Positions 41,507 to 51,235 are shown, numbered from the stretch's first letter. The stretch: DNA of 64,000 nucleotides from Microbacterium paraoxydans (GCF_019056515.1 NZ_CP064873.1:3162001-3226000), one strand, 5' to 3'. Numbers and translations: made by a program. Notes: a model not told the origin generated them from the letters alone.

Positions 41507-42166
41507 TCAGCGGGAGCCGACCTCGTGGAGCATCCGCTCCCGGGCGCCGTCGAGGTGAGCCGAGAGGACCGCGGCGGCGTCCTCCGGAGCTCCCGTGCGC
41601 ATGACGTCGAGCAGCTTCACGTGATCGTCCGACGACTCGTGCAGGTCCTCGTCGTGGTTGATCGTGACCTCGAGCAGCGCCGTGAACGTGGGGAGGTACT
41701 GGTTCCAGGCGCCCTCCAGCCGCGGGTGATCGGCGAGGGCGTAGATCTGGGAGTGGAAGTCGAGGTCGGCTGTGACGAAGGCGGCATGGTCACCCGCGTC
41801 CGCGGCCTCGGCCATGCGCTGGACGGCGTCGGCCATCGGCTGCCACCGGTCGTCGTCGTCGACCCGCATCGCGCGCGACAGGGCGAGCTGCTCCAATGCG
41901 CCTCGGAGGCTGTAGAGCTGGTCGACGTCGTCGCTCGTGAGGCCCACGATGTAGACGCCGCGCGGGCGCTGCACCTCGACGAGCTTCTCGAAGCTGAGCT
42001 GGGTGAGGGCATCGCGCACGGGACCGCGGCTGACGGCGAACTCCTCGGCGAGGGCCTCTTCGGTGAGCCGGGCCCCCGGAGCGAGCTCCCCTCGGACGAT
42101 GCGCTGGCGCAGCACGCGCGCGACCTGCGCTCCGAGCGACTCCCCGCGCGTGACGGTCTGCGTCAT
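41507..42166 (-). CDS. GntR-family regulator, FCD subgroup (probable regulator of tctC operon)
   Basis: The 219-residue protein has an N-terminal winged helix (LAPGARLTEEALAEEFAVSRGPVRDALTQL) and an FCD ligand domain with conserved Asp/His metal positions (DLDFHSQIYA, SSDDHVKLL, AHLDGARERM). FCD proteins commonly sense carboxylic acids. GGAGG lies 6 bases upstream of ATG 42166. The sequence CTGTTAACAG touches this ribosome site and is also the centre of the 30-bp palindrome over the tctC promoter 9 kb away, so the protein probably represses itself and the tricarboxylate transporter operon. Confidence 0.9.
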   Translation of the reverse strand: MTQTVTRGESLGAQVARVLRQRIVRGELAPGARLTEEALAEEFAVSRGPVRDALTQLSFEKLVEVQRPRGVYIVGLTSDDVDQLYSLRGALEQLALSRAMRVDDDDRWQPMADAVQRMAEAADAGDHAAFVTADLDFHSQIYALADHPRLEGAWNQYLPTFTALLEVTINHDEDLHESSDDHVKLLDVMRTGAPEDAAAVLSAHLDGARERMLHEVGSR

Positions 42167-42175
42167 GGTGACCTC

Positions 42176-42192
42176 CTGTTAACAGTTGACAG
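42176..42192. promoter_or_regulatory. GntR operator at its own gene
   Basis: CTGTTAACAGTTGACAG contains the perfect palindrome CTGTTAACAG identical to the core at 33201-33210. The shared match extends over 13 of 16 bases. On the minus strand it lies between a TATCCT -10 (42191-42196) and the AGGAGG ribosome site. Confidence 0.65.
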
Positions 42193-42212
42193 GATACACA
42201 CCGGGTGCGCGG

Positions 42213-42626
42213 TCAGGCTCCGGAGCGCGGACTCCAGAGCACGAGCTCGGTCGAGCGGCGGATGCGGCGGCCGGTCGGCATGGGCACGACCCCCGCGGAT
42301 CCGGCGGCGAACACCCGCACGCCGGGACGGCTCTCGCGCTCGGCGCGGAGGGCGCCCTCCAGCGCGACGACACGGTCGCGCAGCATCCGGTTCTCGTCCT
42401 CCAGGTCGAGGAGCCGGGCGATCGCGGGGAGACTGACCCCTTCGGAGGAGAGCTGGGCGACCTCGCGCAGCTGCTCGATGTTGCGGTGAGAATAACGACG
42501 GGAGCCGCCGGGCGTCCGTCCCGGCACCACGAGGCCGATCCGGTCGTACTGACGGAGGGTCTGGGGGTGCAGGCCGGAGAGCTTGGCGGCTGCGGCGATC
42601 GCGAAGACCGGGGTGTCCGCGTCCAT
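42213..42626 (-). CDS. hspR: MerR-type heat-shock repressor HspR
   Basis: The 137-residue protein has a MerR winged helix (FAIAAAAKLSGLHPQTLRQYDRIGLVVPGRTPGGSRRY split as residues about 8-45) and a leucine-rich dimerisation helix near 75-95. HspR binds HAIR operators with DnaK as corepressor. Its place as last gene of dnaK-grpE-dnaJ-hspR is diagnostic of actinobacteria. ATG 42626 is used with GGAAGG upstream. A hairpin separates it from dnaJ and probably tunes its level. HAIR elements upstream of dnaK (46282, 46335) complete the feedback loop. Confidence 0.93.
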   Translation of the reverse strand: MDADTPVFAIAAAAKLSGLHPQTLRQYDRIGLVVPGRTPGGSRRYSHRNIEQLREVAQLSSEGVSLPAIARLLDLEDENRMLRDRVVALEGALRAERESRPGVRVFAAGSAGVVPMPTGRRIRRSTELVLWSPRSGA

Positions 42627-42664
42627 CACGCCTTCCTTCCTGATTTCACGTCAGGCCGTCGCGC

Positions 42665-42701
42665 CGGGTCAGGCAACTCCCTTCCGGAAGCGCCTGACCC
42701 G
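42665..42701 (-). terminator. Intercistronic hairpin between dnaJ and hspR
   Basis: CGGGTCAGGC and GCCTGACCCG form a 10-bp perfect stem with a 17-base loop, 19 bases after the dnaJ stop. It probably attenuates readthrough so that less HspR than chaperone is made. Confidence 0.6.
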
Positions 42702-42720
42702 ACGCGAAAGCCTGTGCTCG

Positions 42721-43704
42721 TCAACGGCGGGCTTTCGCCATGAGCTCGGCCCGCGGGTTCTCCTGCGGCTCCAGCTCCTGGAACCGCTCGAGAGCCTCGC
42801 GCGCGGCGTCGTCGAGGTGCGTGGGCACCGCGACCTGGAGCTCGGCGAGCAGGTCACCGGTCCCCTTCGCGGTCGCGACACCCCGACCCTTGACGCGGAG
42901 CACGCGGCCCGACGGAGTTCCGGGGGCCACACGCAGCTTCACCACGTCGCCGCCGAGCGTCGGGACCTCGATGGTCGCGCCCAGCGTCGCCTCGGTGAAG
43001 GTCACGGGGACCACCACGCGGAGGTTGAGGCCGTCCCGCGTGAAGACCGGGTGCGGACGCACCGTGATCTGCACCACGATGTCTCCGCTCTCCCCGCCGT
43101 CCGGCGAGGGGCGACCACGGCCGCGCAGCCGGATCTTCTGCCCGTCGGCGACGCCCGCGGGGATCTTCACCTTGAACGGCTTGCCGTCTTCTCCCTGCAG
43201 GGTGATGGTCTCGCCCTGCACGGCGGTGCTGAAGTCCAGCGTGGTGCGGGCCGTGACGTCGGCGCCGCGCTGCGGACCACCGAAGCCCCGGAAGCCGCCG
43301 CTCGGCTGCCCGAACCGGCCACCGCCGAACGAGCTGCCCTGGCCCTGGTTGAACATCGCGAAGATGTCCTCGAAGTCGGCGGTCTGGCCGCGCCCCTGCT
43401 GTCCGAACCGGCTGAAGACGTCTTCGAACCCGCCGGCGCCCGAGCCGCTCGCCGTGAAGCGAGCGCCCGAACCCATGGCGCGGATCTCGTCGTACTCCTT
43501 GCGCTGCTCGGCGTCGGAGAGCACCGAGTACGCCTCGCTGATCTCCTTGAACTTGGCCTCGGCCTTCGCATCGCCCTGATTGGAGTCGGGGTGATACTTG
43601 CGCGCGAGCTTGCGGTACGTCTTCTTCAGGTCAGCGTCGCTGACGTCCTTCGAGACCCCGAGGGTCTTGTAGAAGTCCTTGTCGAACCAATCCTGGCTGG
43701 CCAT
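42721..43704 (-). CDS. dnaJ: Chaperone DnaJ (no zinc finger; DnaJ/CbpA type)
   Basis: The 327-residue protein has an N-terminal J domain with HPD at 38-40, a Gly/Phe-rich stretch (about 75-145, GGFEDVFSRFG, GFRGFGG) and two C-terminal beta-barrel domains (about 150-300). The four CxxCxGxG zinc-finger repeats of type I DnaJ are absent, so it is type II. J proteins load substrate onto DnaK and stimulate its ATPase. It lies 7 bases after grpE. Confidence 0.93.
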   Translation of the reverse strand: MASQDWFDKDFYKTLGVSKDVSDADLKKTYRKLARKYHPDSNQGDAKAEAKFKEISEAYSVLSDAEQRKEYDEIRAMGSGARFTASGSGAGGFEDVFSRFGQQGRGQTADFEDIFAMFNQGQGSSFGGGRFGQPSGGFRGFGGPQRGADVTARTTLDFSTAVQGETITLQGEDGKPFKVKIPAGVADGQKIRLRGRGRPSPDGGESGDIVVQITVRPHPVFTRDGLNLRVVVPVTFTEATLGATIEVPTLGGDVVKLRVAPGTPSGRVLRVKGRGVATAKGTGDLLAELQVAVPTHLDDAAREALERFQELEPQENPRAELMAKARR

Positions 43705-43711
43705 CGATCAC

Positions 43712-44356
43712 CTACTCCGCAGGGACGGCGACGACGACCTTCGCAGGACGCAGCTCGACCTCGCCGAGGCGGTAGCCCACCTCGACGACCTCGAGCACCG
43801 TGGTCTTCGAGGTGCCGGGGGTCGGCTGCTGGAAGATCGCCTCGTGACGCTGGGGGTCGAACTCCTCACCCTGCTCGCCGTAGGCGACCACGCCGAGGCG
43901 CTCCACGACCGCGCGCACCTTCTCGGCGATCACGGCGAAGGGGCTGCCCTCGACCAGATCGCCGTGCTGCTCGGCGCGGGCCAGGTCGTCGAGCACGGGG
44001 ATGAGGCCCTTGGCGGCCTCCCCCTTCGCGCGCTCGATCTCGATCTGGCGCTGCTCCTCCGTACGGCGGCGGTAGTTCGCGTACTCCGCCTGCAGGCGCT
44101 TGAGGTCGGTCAGCAGGGCGTTCTCGGCGTCGGCGATCGCGGCGTCGCCCGCGGCGGCATCCGCCGTCTGCGCGGCACCGAGGATGTCCTCGACCGTCAG
44201 CCCTTCCTCCGCCTCGGCAGCCGCGTCGACCGGGGTCTCGTCCGAGCCCTCGGCGGCCTTCGCCTCGCGGGAGTCCTGGTTCTGCGGCACGGGGCCGGAT
44301 GCCTGAGCATCCGACCCCTCCGGAACCTCGTTCTCGTCGAAGTTCTTGTCCGTCAT
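43712..44356 (-). CDS. grpE: Nucleotide-exchange factor GrpE
   Basis: The 214-residue protein has an acidic disordered N terminus (about 1-70), a long coiled-coil helix (about 75-125, LKRLQAEYANYRRRTEEQRQ) and a small beta domain at the C terminus (HEAIFQQPTPG, YRLGEVELRPAKVVVA). GrpE releases ADP from DnaK. It starts 2 bases after the dnaK stop and is 7 bases from dnaJ, consistent with one transcript. Confidence 0.95.
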   Translation of the reverse strand: MTDKNFDENEVPEGSDAQASGPVPQNQDSREAKAAEGSDETPVDAAAEAEEGLTVEDILGAAQTADAAAGDAAIADAENALLTDLKRLQAEYANYRRRTEEQRQIEIERAKGEAAKGLIPVLDDLARAEQHGDLVEGSPFAVIAEKVRAVVERLGVVAYGEQGEEFDPQRHEAIFQQPTPGTSKTTVLEVVEVGYRLGEVELRPAKVVVAVPAE

Positions 44357-44358
44357 GA

Positions 44359-46272
<1,914 letters not shown>

Positions 46273-46281
46273 TCAGGGAAA

Positions 46282-46302
46282 CCTGAGTCGCGATGGCTCA
46301 AG
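46282..46302. promoter_or_regulatory. HAIR element 1 (HspR operator)
   Basis: CCTGAGT-N7-GCTCAAG matches the HAIR consensus CTTGAGT-N7-ACTCAAG with one mismatch per arm. It overlaps the -10 end of the dnaK promoter on the minus strand, 61 bases upstream of the ATG. Confidence 0.85.
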
Positions 46303-46329
46303 TGTACGCCGGGGCCGAAACGCTGTCAA
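46301..46329 (-). promoter_or_regulatory. dnaK operon promoter
   Basis: On the minus strand TTGACA (46324-46329) is followed after 17 bases by TACACT (46301-46306), a strong housekeeping-type promoter. HAIR elements flank and overlap it. Confidence 0.8.
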
Positions 46330-46334
46330 ATGAA

Positions 46335-46355
46335 CTTGATATGAACAGGCTCAAG
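46335..46355. promoter_or_regulatory. HAIR element 2 (HspR operator)
   Basis: CTTGATA-N7-GCTCAAG is a weaker HAIR copy lying directly upstream of the dnaK -35. Its centre is 53 bp from the first copy, about five helical turns, allowing HspR to bracket the promoter. Confidence 0.65.
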
Positions 46356-46401
46356 TTTTTCCCGCCGGGCGGTCAGATGTCCGCGAGCCGCCATGCTTGA
46401 C

Positions 46402-46418
46402 TCTCACACGGTGTCAGA
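46402..46418 (+). promoter_or_regulatory. MerR-type operator dyad
   Basis: TCTCACACGGTGTCAGA is a dyad (14 of 17 bases self-complementary) starting inside a TTGACT hexamer (46397-46402) and ending 15 bases before the MerR-type start. Dyads in an elongated spacer are where MerR activators bind; no clear -10 is seen. Confidence 0.45.
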
Positions 46419-46433
46419 CGGGAGAACAGAGAC

Positions 46434-47237
46434 ATGTTGTCCATCGGAGCGTTCGCGCAGATCGGCCAGGTGACCCACCGGATGCTCCGGCACTGGGACA
46501 CGGCCGGGCTGCTCGTCCCCGCCCACGTGGACGAGTTCACCGGCTACCGGTCGTACGACCCGTCGCAGCTCGAGCGCCTGCACCGGATCGTCGCCCTGCG
46601 TCAGCTCGGCTTCGGCCTCGACGACATCTCGGCGATCCTCGCCCAGGGCGTCGACGCCGACCGGATCGCGGCACTCCTGCGCATCCGGCGCGCCGAGGTG
46701 GAGCAGGAGCACCGGCTCGCCGCGGCGCGACTCGTCGATGTGGAGCGGCGCCTCCACCTCATCGAGAAGGAGAAGCACATGTCGCAGATCGAGATCGTCC
46801 AGAAACCCCTCCCCGCCGTGCGCCTGGCGGCCGTGCGCACCGTCGTCGCCGAGCAGCCGGCGGTCGCCGAGGTCGTCGGCCCCTCCTTCGACGCCGTGGC
46901 CGAGGTCATCGGAGACGAGTGCGGCGCCCTCACCACCCCGATCGCCCAGTACCGGACGCTGCCGGACGGGATGGAGATCGTCGCCGGATACTCCTACTCC
47001 GGCCCCGCCGCCGACGGGATCGAGATCATCGAACTCCCCGCCGAGGAGGACGCCGTCTGCGGGGTGCACCTCGGCTCGATGGAGCGGATCGCGCAGAGCT
47101 GGCACGCCATCCACACCGAGGTGGTCGCGCGCGGCCTCGTGCACGCCGGGCCGTGTCGGGAGCTCTACGTCCGCGCCGTCGGGGAGGACCAGTCGGACTG
47201 GGTCACGGAACTCCAGCAGCCCGTCGCGCGCCGCTGA
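46434..47237 (+). CDS. MerR-family regulator with GyrI-like ligand domain
   Basis: The 267-residue protein combines a MerR helix-turn-helix (LSIGAFAQIGQVTHRMLRHWDTAGLL, TGYRSYD), an antiparallel coil (about 80-115) and a C-terminal GyrI/effector-binding-like domain (VQKPLPAVRLAAVRT, AQYRTLPDGMEIVAGYSY, WHAIHTEVVARGL). This BmrR/TipA-like build senses hydrophobic or cationic drugs and activates efflux or sequestration genes; no obvious target gene is adjacent. It is divergent from dnaK. Five bases before the ATG there is an AGAGA-type weak ribosome site, and GGGAGA lies further upstream. Confidence 0.88.
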   Translation: MLSIGAFAQIGQVTHRMLRHWDTAGLLVPAHVDEFTGYRSYDPSQLERLHRIVALRQLGFGLDDISAILAQGVDADRIAALLRIRRAEVEQEHRLAAARLVDVERRLHLIEKEKHMSQIEIVQKPLPAVRLAAVRTVVAEQPAVAEVVGPSFDAVAEVIGDECGALTTPIAQYRTLPDGMEIVAGYSYSGPAADGIEIIELPAEEDAVCGVHLGSMERIAQSWHAIHTEVVARGLVHAGPCRELYVRAVGEDQSDWVTELQQPVARR

Positions 47238-47268
47238 CGCGGAGGCCGCACAGACGGGGCGGCCGGGG

Positions 47269-47730
47269 TCACTTGCCCCCGGGAGGGCCGACCAGCAGCA
47301 GGATCACGTACAGCGCGACGATGCCCACGACCAGCAGCACCGCGAGCACCCAGGGGCGACGGAGGAACCAGCGCATCAGGCGGTCGTACCAGCGGCGGTC
47401 ACGCGGGTCGTCGGTGGCGTCGAGTCGCCAGTCGCCCCGAAGACGGCCGGTGCGATGCAGCCAGATCTCCATCGGGATGGTGGCGTACGGCACGACGGCG
47501 CTGAGGACCGCCAGCACACCGACGCCCGGGTGCCACCGCTGGTTGAGCGCGACGAGGACGGCGGTCGCGGCGTAGGCGAGGAACACGAACCCGTGGATAC
47601 CGCCGCCGACCGTCACGACGCCACCGGGGGCTCCGACGGCGCGGGCGATGATCGCGGCGATGAGGAGGGTCCAGGTGATCGCCTCCGCGATCGCGAGGAC
47701 ACGGTACAGGCGGCCAGGGGTGCGGAACAC
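47269..47730 (-). CDS. DUF3817 family small membrane protein
   Basis: The 153-residue protein has four hydrophobic segments. It begins FRTPGRLYRVLAIAEAITWTLL and contains GGGIHGFVFLAYAA, the pattern of DUF3817, an actinobacterial integral membrane family of unknown function. The GTG start at 47730 has GAGGAG 6 bases upstream. It is convergent with MerR (31 bases) and divergent from AraC, with an 11-bp inverted repeat in the divergent gap. Confidence 0.85.
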   Translation of the reverse strand: MFRTPGRLYRVLAIAEAITWTLLIAAIIARAVGAPGGVVTVGGGIHGFVFLAYAATAVLVALNQRWHPGVGVLAVLSAVVPYATIPMEIWLHRTGRLRGDWRLDATDDPRDRRWYDRLMRWFLRRPWVLAVLLVVGIVALYVILLLVGPPGGK

Positions 47731-47768
47731 GGAACTCCTCGGGTGGGGTACCCCTCCAGCGTATCCCG

Positions 47769-47829
47769 CTTCGAATCGCCCACTTGGCCCCATCCGGCGC
47801 CGAAATGGAGCAAGGTGAGCGATTCGAAG
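47769..47829. promoter_or_regulatory. Spaced inverted repeat between DUF3817 and AraC genes
   Basis: CTTCGAATCGC (47769-47779) and GCGATTCGAAG (47819-47829) are exact complements separated by 39 bases in the 111-base divergent gap. Both arms contain the 6-bp palindrome TTCGAA. The arrangement suggests paired operator sites, plausibly for the AraC regulator, or a looped repression site. Confidence 0.5.
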
Positions 47830-47841
47830 GGGAATAGGGGG

Positions 47842-48780
47842 ATGGCAGCCGACGTTGCCGAAGGCATGGTGACGGTGGACGCGGATGCGCTGTCCGCTGT
47901 GCTCGGCACGGTGGACCTGCGGGTGGGGATCGCCCGCCGCGTGCGGCTGACCCCCGGAGGACTCCTCCCGCTGCCGCCTGGCCGGATCACCCTCGTCTAC
48001 CTCGCCGACGGCGCCGTGCACGGGCATCCGCCTCTGGGCACGGGCTGCCGCCTCGACGTGGACCGTGACTCGCAGCAGCTCACGGTCGAGGAGCCCGGAC
48101 GCCGCGACCGACTCGTCGCCGGCGACGCCTTCCTCCTGCTCCGCGGCGACACCTTCGCACTGGAGGCCGATGCCGACACCACGCTCCTCGTCGTCGACAT
48201 CGAGCTCGCGGACACCGCCTCTCCCCTCCCCGCGCTCCTGCCGCCCTTCCTCGCGGTGACCGGGTTCGACGCGCTGGAGCCGGCCGCCGCCGCCCTCGCC
48301 GAGAACATGGGCGTGGTCGATGCGCCCGCGTGCCCGGTGCGCCAGGGAGACCCGTTGATCTGTCGGATGATGGCGACCACCGTGCTGCTCTCGGTCATCC
48401 GGGCCTGGGCGGCCAACGGCTGTGCGCCCGCGGGGTGGCCCTCGCTGTCGAAGGACCCCTTCCTCGACCGCGTGGTGGACGCCATCCACGAGCAGCCGGG
48501 ACGGGACTGGACCGTCGAGCGCCTGGCCGCCGTCGGCGCCATGTCGCGCTCGGCCTTCGCGGAGCGGTTCCGCCTGGCCGTGGGCCGCTCCCCCGCCGAC
48601 TATGTGACCGAGGTGCGGGTCGACGCCGCGAAGCGGATGCTCCAGGCCGGGCAGTCCGTCTCGAGCGTCTCGCGCGAGCTCGGCTACGCCTCGGACGAGG
48701 GCTTCAGCCGCGCCTTCCGCCGCCGGACGGGCATGACCCCCTCCTCCTGGCGCGCCTCGCACTCCCTCGTCCCCGCCTGA
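47842..48780 (+). CDS. AraC-family regulator with cupin-like N-terminal domain
   Basis: The 312-residue protein has an N-terminal AraC-binding/cupin_6-type beta domain (about 15-190, RVRLTPGGLLPLP, GDAFLLLRGDTFALEA) and a C-terminal double helix-turn-helix (about 215-305). The latter includes WTVERLAAVGAMSRSAFAERF, PADYVTEVRVDAAKRML and LGYASDEGFSRAFRRRTGMTPS. ATG 47842 has GGGGAATAGGGGG just upstream. It is convergent with an MFS exporter gene and divergent from DUF3817; similar AraC proteins often control neighbouring exporters or oxidoreductases. Confidence 0.9.
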   Translation: MAADVAEGMVTVDADALSAVLGTVDLRVGIARRVRLTPGGLLPLPPGRITLVYLADGAVHGHPPLGTGCRLDVDRDSQQLTVEEPGRRDRLVAGDAFLLLRGDTFALEADADTTLLVVDIELADTASPLPALLPPFLAVTGFDALEPAAAALAENMGVVDAPACPVRQGDPLICRMMATTVLLSVIRAWAANGCAPAGWPSLSKDPFLDRVVDAIHEQPGRDWTVERLAAVGAMSRSAFAERFRLAVGRSPADYVTEVRVDAAKRMLQAGQSVSSVSRELGYASDEGFSRAFRRRTGMTPSSWRASHSLVPA

Positions 48781-48831
48781 TCCCACGACCTCTTCCCCCG
48801 CGCGGGCGGGCATGGCTTCGGAGCCTCAGGG

Positions 48832-48869
48832 CGACACGCCGGCCCCGAGCCCGAGGGGACGGCGTGTCG
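48832..48869. terminator. Bidirectional hairpin between AraC and MFS genes
   Basis: CGACACGCCG and CGGCGTGTCG form a perfect 10-bp stem with an 18-base loop that can extend the pairing with C-rich/G-rich arms. It lies in the convergent gap, 52 bases after AraC and 39 bases after the MFS stop. Confidence 0.65.
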
Positions 48870-48907
48870 TCGGCCTGCTCCGAAGTCGAGCCCGGGCGGG
48901 CACGAGG

Positions 48908-50104
48908 TCAGGGGCGGGAGCTGCGGCGGTTCGAGAGGCCGAACAGCACGGCACCGGCGAGGAGGGAGACCGCACCGATGGTGTAGACGAGCTCGATGCT
49001 CAGGGTGTCGACGAGGAGTCCGCCCACACCGGCCGCGAGCGTGATCGCGCCCTGGAACCCGACGACCACGAGGCTCCCCCCGGCCTCCAGGCGGTCCGGC
49101 ATGCGGTGGCCCACCCAGGTGTTCACGACGATCAGCCACGACGAGAAGAAGAAGCCCCAGAGGAGCACGACCGCGCCGATGCCGATGATCGATCCGGAGA
49201 AGAGCACCATCGACAGCACGGCGGCCGAGATCACCAGCGGCGCGAACACCGCGAAGAAGGCGAAGGAGCGGTCGATCACGAGGCCGATGGAGAGGTTGCC
49301 GAGGAGGCCTCCGACGCCGAACAGCGCCAGCAGCACGACGATCGTCGAGGCGTCCACGTCCGGGATGCGCTCCAGCGCGAGGCGGACGTAGGTGTAGGCG
49401 AGGAAGTGGCCGAGCACGACGAGCACGTGTCCGACCATCCCGAGTCCGATGCCCGGACGCCGCACCGTGTCGACGAGCAGACGCAGGCTCGACGCCCGCT
49501 CGGCCGGGACGGTCGGCAGCGCCCATCGCAGGGCCACGGCCAGCACCACCATGAGCACTCCCGCGATCGCGAAGACGGCGCGCCAGTCGACGACCTCGCT
49601 CAGCATGACCCCGAGCGGGACGCCGGCGACCGTGGCGAGCGAGACGCCGGCGGAGGTGAACATCACCCCGCGACCGAGGTGCTCCGGCCCCGCGAGCCGC
49701 GCGGCGACCGTGATCGACATCGTCCAGTAGGCGCTGATCGCCGCTCCCAGCAGGAACCGCGCCAGCAGCACGACCACGAGGTTCGGCGCGATCGCGACCA
49801 CGAGGTTCGACACGGCCGCGGCGAGCGCCATCCACACCAGCAGCGACCGACGGTCCAGACGGGGGAACACGAGGCCGACGGTCGGGGCGACGAAGAGCCC
49901 GACGAGCGCGGTGACGGTGACGGTCTGCCCGGCCTGGCCGGGGGTCACCCCGAGGCCGTCCGCCATCTCGGTGAGCACTCCGTTGGGGAGGAACTCGGCG
50001 GTCACCAGCAGGAAGCCCATCACCATGAGGGCGATGAGTCCGCCGTAGCGGATGCGGTCGACGCGGGTGGTCGGCAGGGTCGGGACGGGGGCGGTCGTGG
50101 TCAT
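48908..50104 (-). CDS. MFS transporter (AraJ/sugar- or drug-efflux type)
   Basis: The 398-residue protein has 12 membrane helices. It opens with a short Thr/Pro cytoplasmic tail and FLLVTAEFLPNGVLTEMADGLGV, the signature of DHA1-type AraJ/YdhP/SotB exporters. LVWMALAAAVSNLVVAIAPN and an ARFLLGAAISAYW motif follow. Such proteins export sugars, arabinose-like compounds or drugs by proton antiport. ATG 50104 is used; a longer open frame upstream to 50350 has no coding character. Confidence 0.9.
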   Translation of the reverse strand: MTTTAPVPTLPTTRVDRIRYGGLIALMVMGFLLVTAEFLPNGVLTEMADGLGVTPGQAGQTVTVTALVGLFVAPTVGLVFPRLDRRSLLVWMALAAAVSNLVVAIAPNLVVVLLARFLLGAAISAYWTMSITVAARLAGPEHLGRGVMFTSAGVSLATVAGVPLGVMLSEVVDWRAVFAIAGVLMVVLAVALRWALPTVPAERASSLRLLVDTVRRPGIGLGMVGHVLVVLGHFLAYTYVRLALERIPDVDASTIVVLLALFGVGGLLGNLSIGLVIDRSFAFFAVFAPLVISAAVLSMVLFSGSIIGIGAVVLLWGFFFSSWLIVVNTWVGHRMPDRLEAGGSLVVVGFQGAITLAAGVGGLLVDTLSIELVYTIGAVSLLAGAVLFGLSNRRSSRP

Positions 50105-50257
50105 GCTTCCAGACTCGCAACGGGGGCGGGCGCGCGCCCGACCGGTCGTCCGCCGCATCCGACCGATCGTCCGGCCCTGGACAACCCCCGGGAGACCCCC
50201 TAGGCTCGACGACGCACCGGGATCCGCCCGGGAAGCCCGAGCGAAGGAGGCGATGAG

Positions 50258-50320
50258 ATGAACGCTGTCGTCGTCGCGCCTATCGCCGACCACCTTCCCT
50301 TCGAGGCCACCCGCTCCTGA
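50258..50320 (+). CDS. Possible 20-codon leader peptide upstream of the RIO kinase
   Basis: A tiny ORF, MNAVVVAPIADHLPFEATRS, has a strong ribosome site (GAAGGAGG, 6 bases before the ATG) that is better than that of the kinase itself. It ends 33 bases before the kinase GTG. Its 3' end lies in a hairpin made of GAGGCCAC (50303-50310) and GTGGCCTC (50328-50335), so ribosomes finishing the leader would melt the stem. It could couple or attenuate kinase translation. Its reality rests only on these features. Confidence 0.4.
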   Translation: MNAVVVAPIADHLPFEATRS

Positions 50321-50353
50321 TCGCCGCGTGGCCTCCCTTCCCGGAGCCACACC

Positions 50354-51226
50354 GTGAACGAATCCCCCGCTTCCTCGGAAGCCGCGTCCTTCGACGCCAC
50401 CTCCTTCGACTCCCTCGAGACCGCCCTCTCCTTCGCCGAGGTCGAGCCCGGCGCCAACCAGCGCTGGACGACCTGGCCCTCGTCCACCCCCACCGAGCGA
50501 GGGCCGGACCCCCGCCCCGCCTGGGTGGTGACCTCCGCCGGCGCCCTGGACACCGAGCTCGGCATCCTGAAGACCGGCAAGGAGGCCGACGTGTTCCTGC
50601 TAGAGCGCGCCGTGCCCGACGACCCGACGCAGCGCACCCTCCTCGCCGCCAAGCGCTACCGCGGCATCGAGAACCGGAGCTTCCAGCGCTCCGCCGTCTA
50701 CACCGAGGGGCGCAGCACGCGGAACACCCGCGACACGCGCGCCCTCGCCAAGAAGACCGCCCACGGACGGGAGGTCGCCGCAGCCCAGTGGTCGCTCGCG
50801 GAGTTCGAGGCCCTGTGCCGGATGTGGGAGCGCGGTGCCCCGGTCCCCTATCCCGTGCAGGTCAGCGGCACCGAGGTGCTCATGGAGTTCCTCGGCGACG
50901 ACCGGGGCATCGCGGCACCCCGGCTCGCCCAGGTGCGCGGGTCGAACGCCGAGATGCAGGAGTACTTCACGCAGGTGGTCGAACTCATGCGGGTCTTCGC
51001 CGCCGCAGGCTTCGCGCACGGCGACCTCTCCGCCTACAACCTCCTCGTGCACGAGGGGCGGGTGCGGGTGATCGACCTGCCGCAGATCGTCGACGTGATC
51101 GCGAATCCGCAGGGCCTCGACCTCCTGCACCGCGACTGCGTCAACGTGTGCGACTGGTTCGCACGGCGACGAGTGGAGCGCGACGCCGAGGCCCTGTTCG
51201 CGGACCTCCTCGCGACGCTGTTCTGA
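50354..51226 (+). CDS. RIO-type atypical serine kinase
   Basis: The 290-residue protein is a RIO1-like kinase. The nucleotide loop is GILKTGKEADVFLLE (70-84), the catalytic segment is HGDLSAYNLLVH (222-233, Asp 224 and Asn 229), and the metal motif is DLPQ (241-244), with no eukaryotic-type activation segment. Bacterial RIO proteins are poorly characterised; archaeal and eukaryotic ones act in ribosome maturation. The N-terminal 55 residues are acidic and low in complexity. GTG 50354 has GGAG 7 bases upstream. It is convergent with the ureohydrolase (9 bases). Confidence 0.88.
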   Translation: MNESPASSEAASFDATSFDSLETALSFAEVEPGANQRWTTWPSSTPTERGPDPRPAWVVTSAGALDTELGILKTGKEADVFLLERAVPDDPTQRTLLAAKRYRGIENRSFQRSAVYTEGRSTRNTRDTRALAKKTAHGREVAAAQWSLAEFEALCRMWERGAPVPYPVQVSGTEVLMEFLGDDRGIAAPRLAQVRGSNAEMQEYFTQVVELMRVFAAAGFAHGDLSAYNLLVHEGRVRVIDLPQIVDVIANPQGLDLLHRDCVNVCDWFARRRVERDAEALFADLLATLF

Positions 51227-51235
51227 CCCCGGGTG

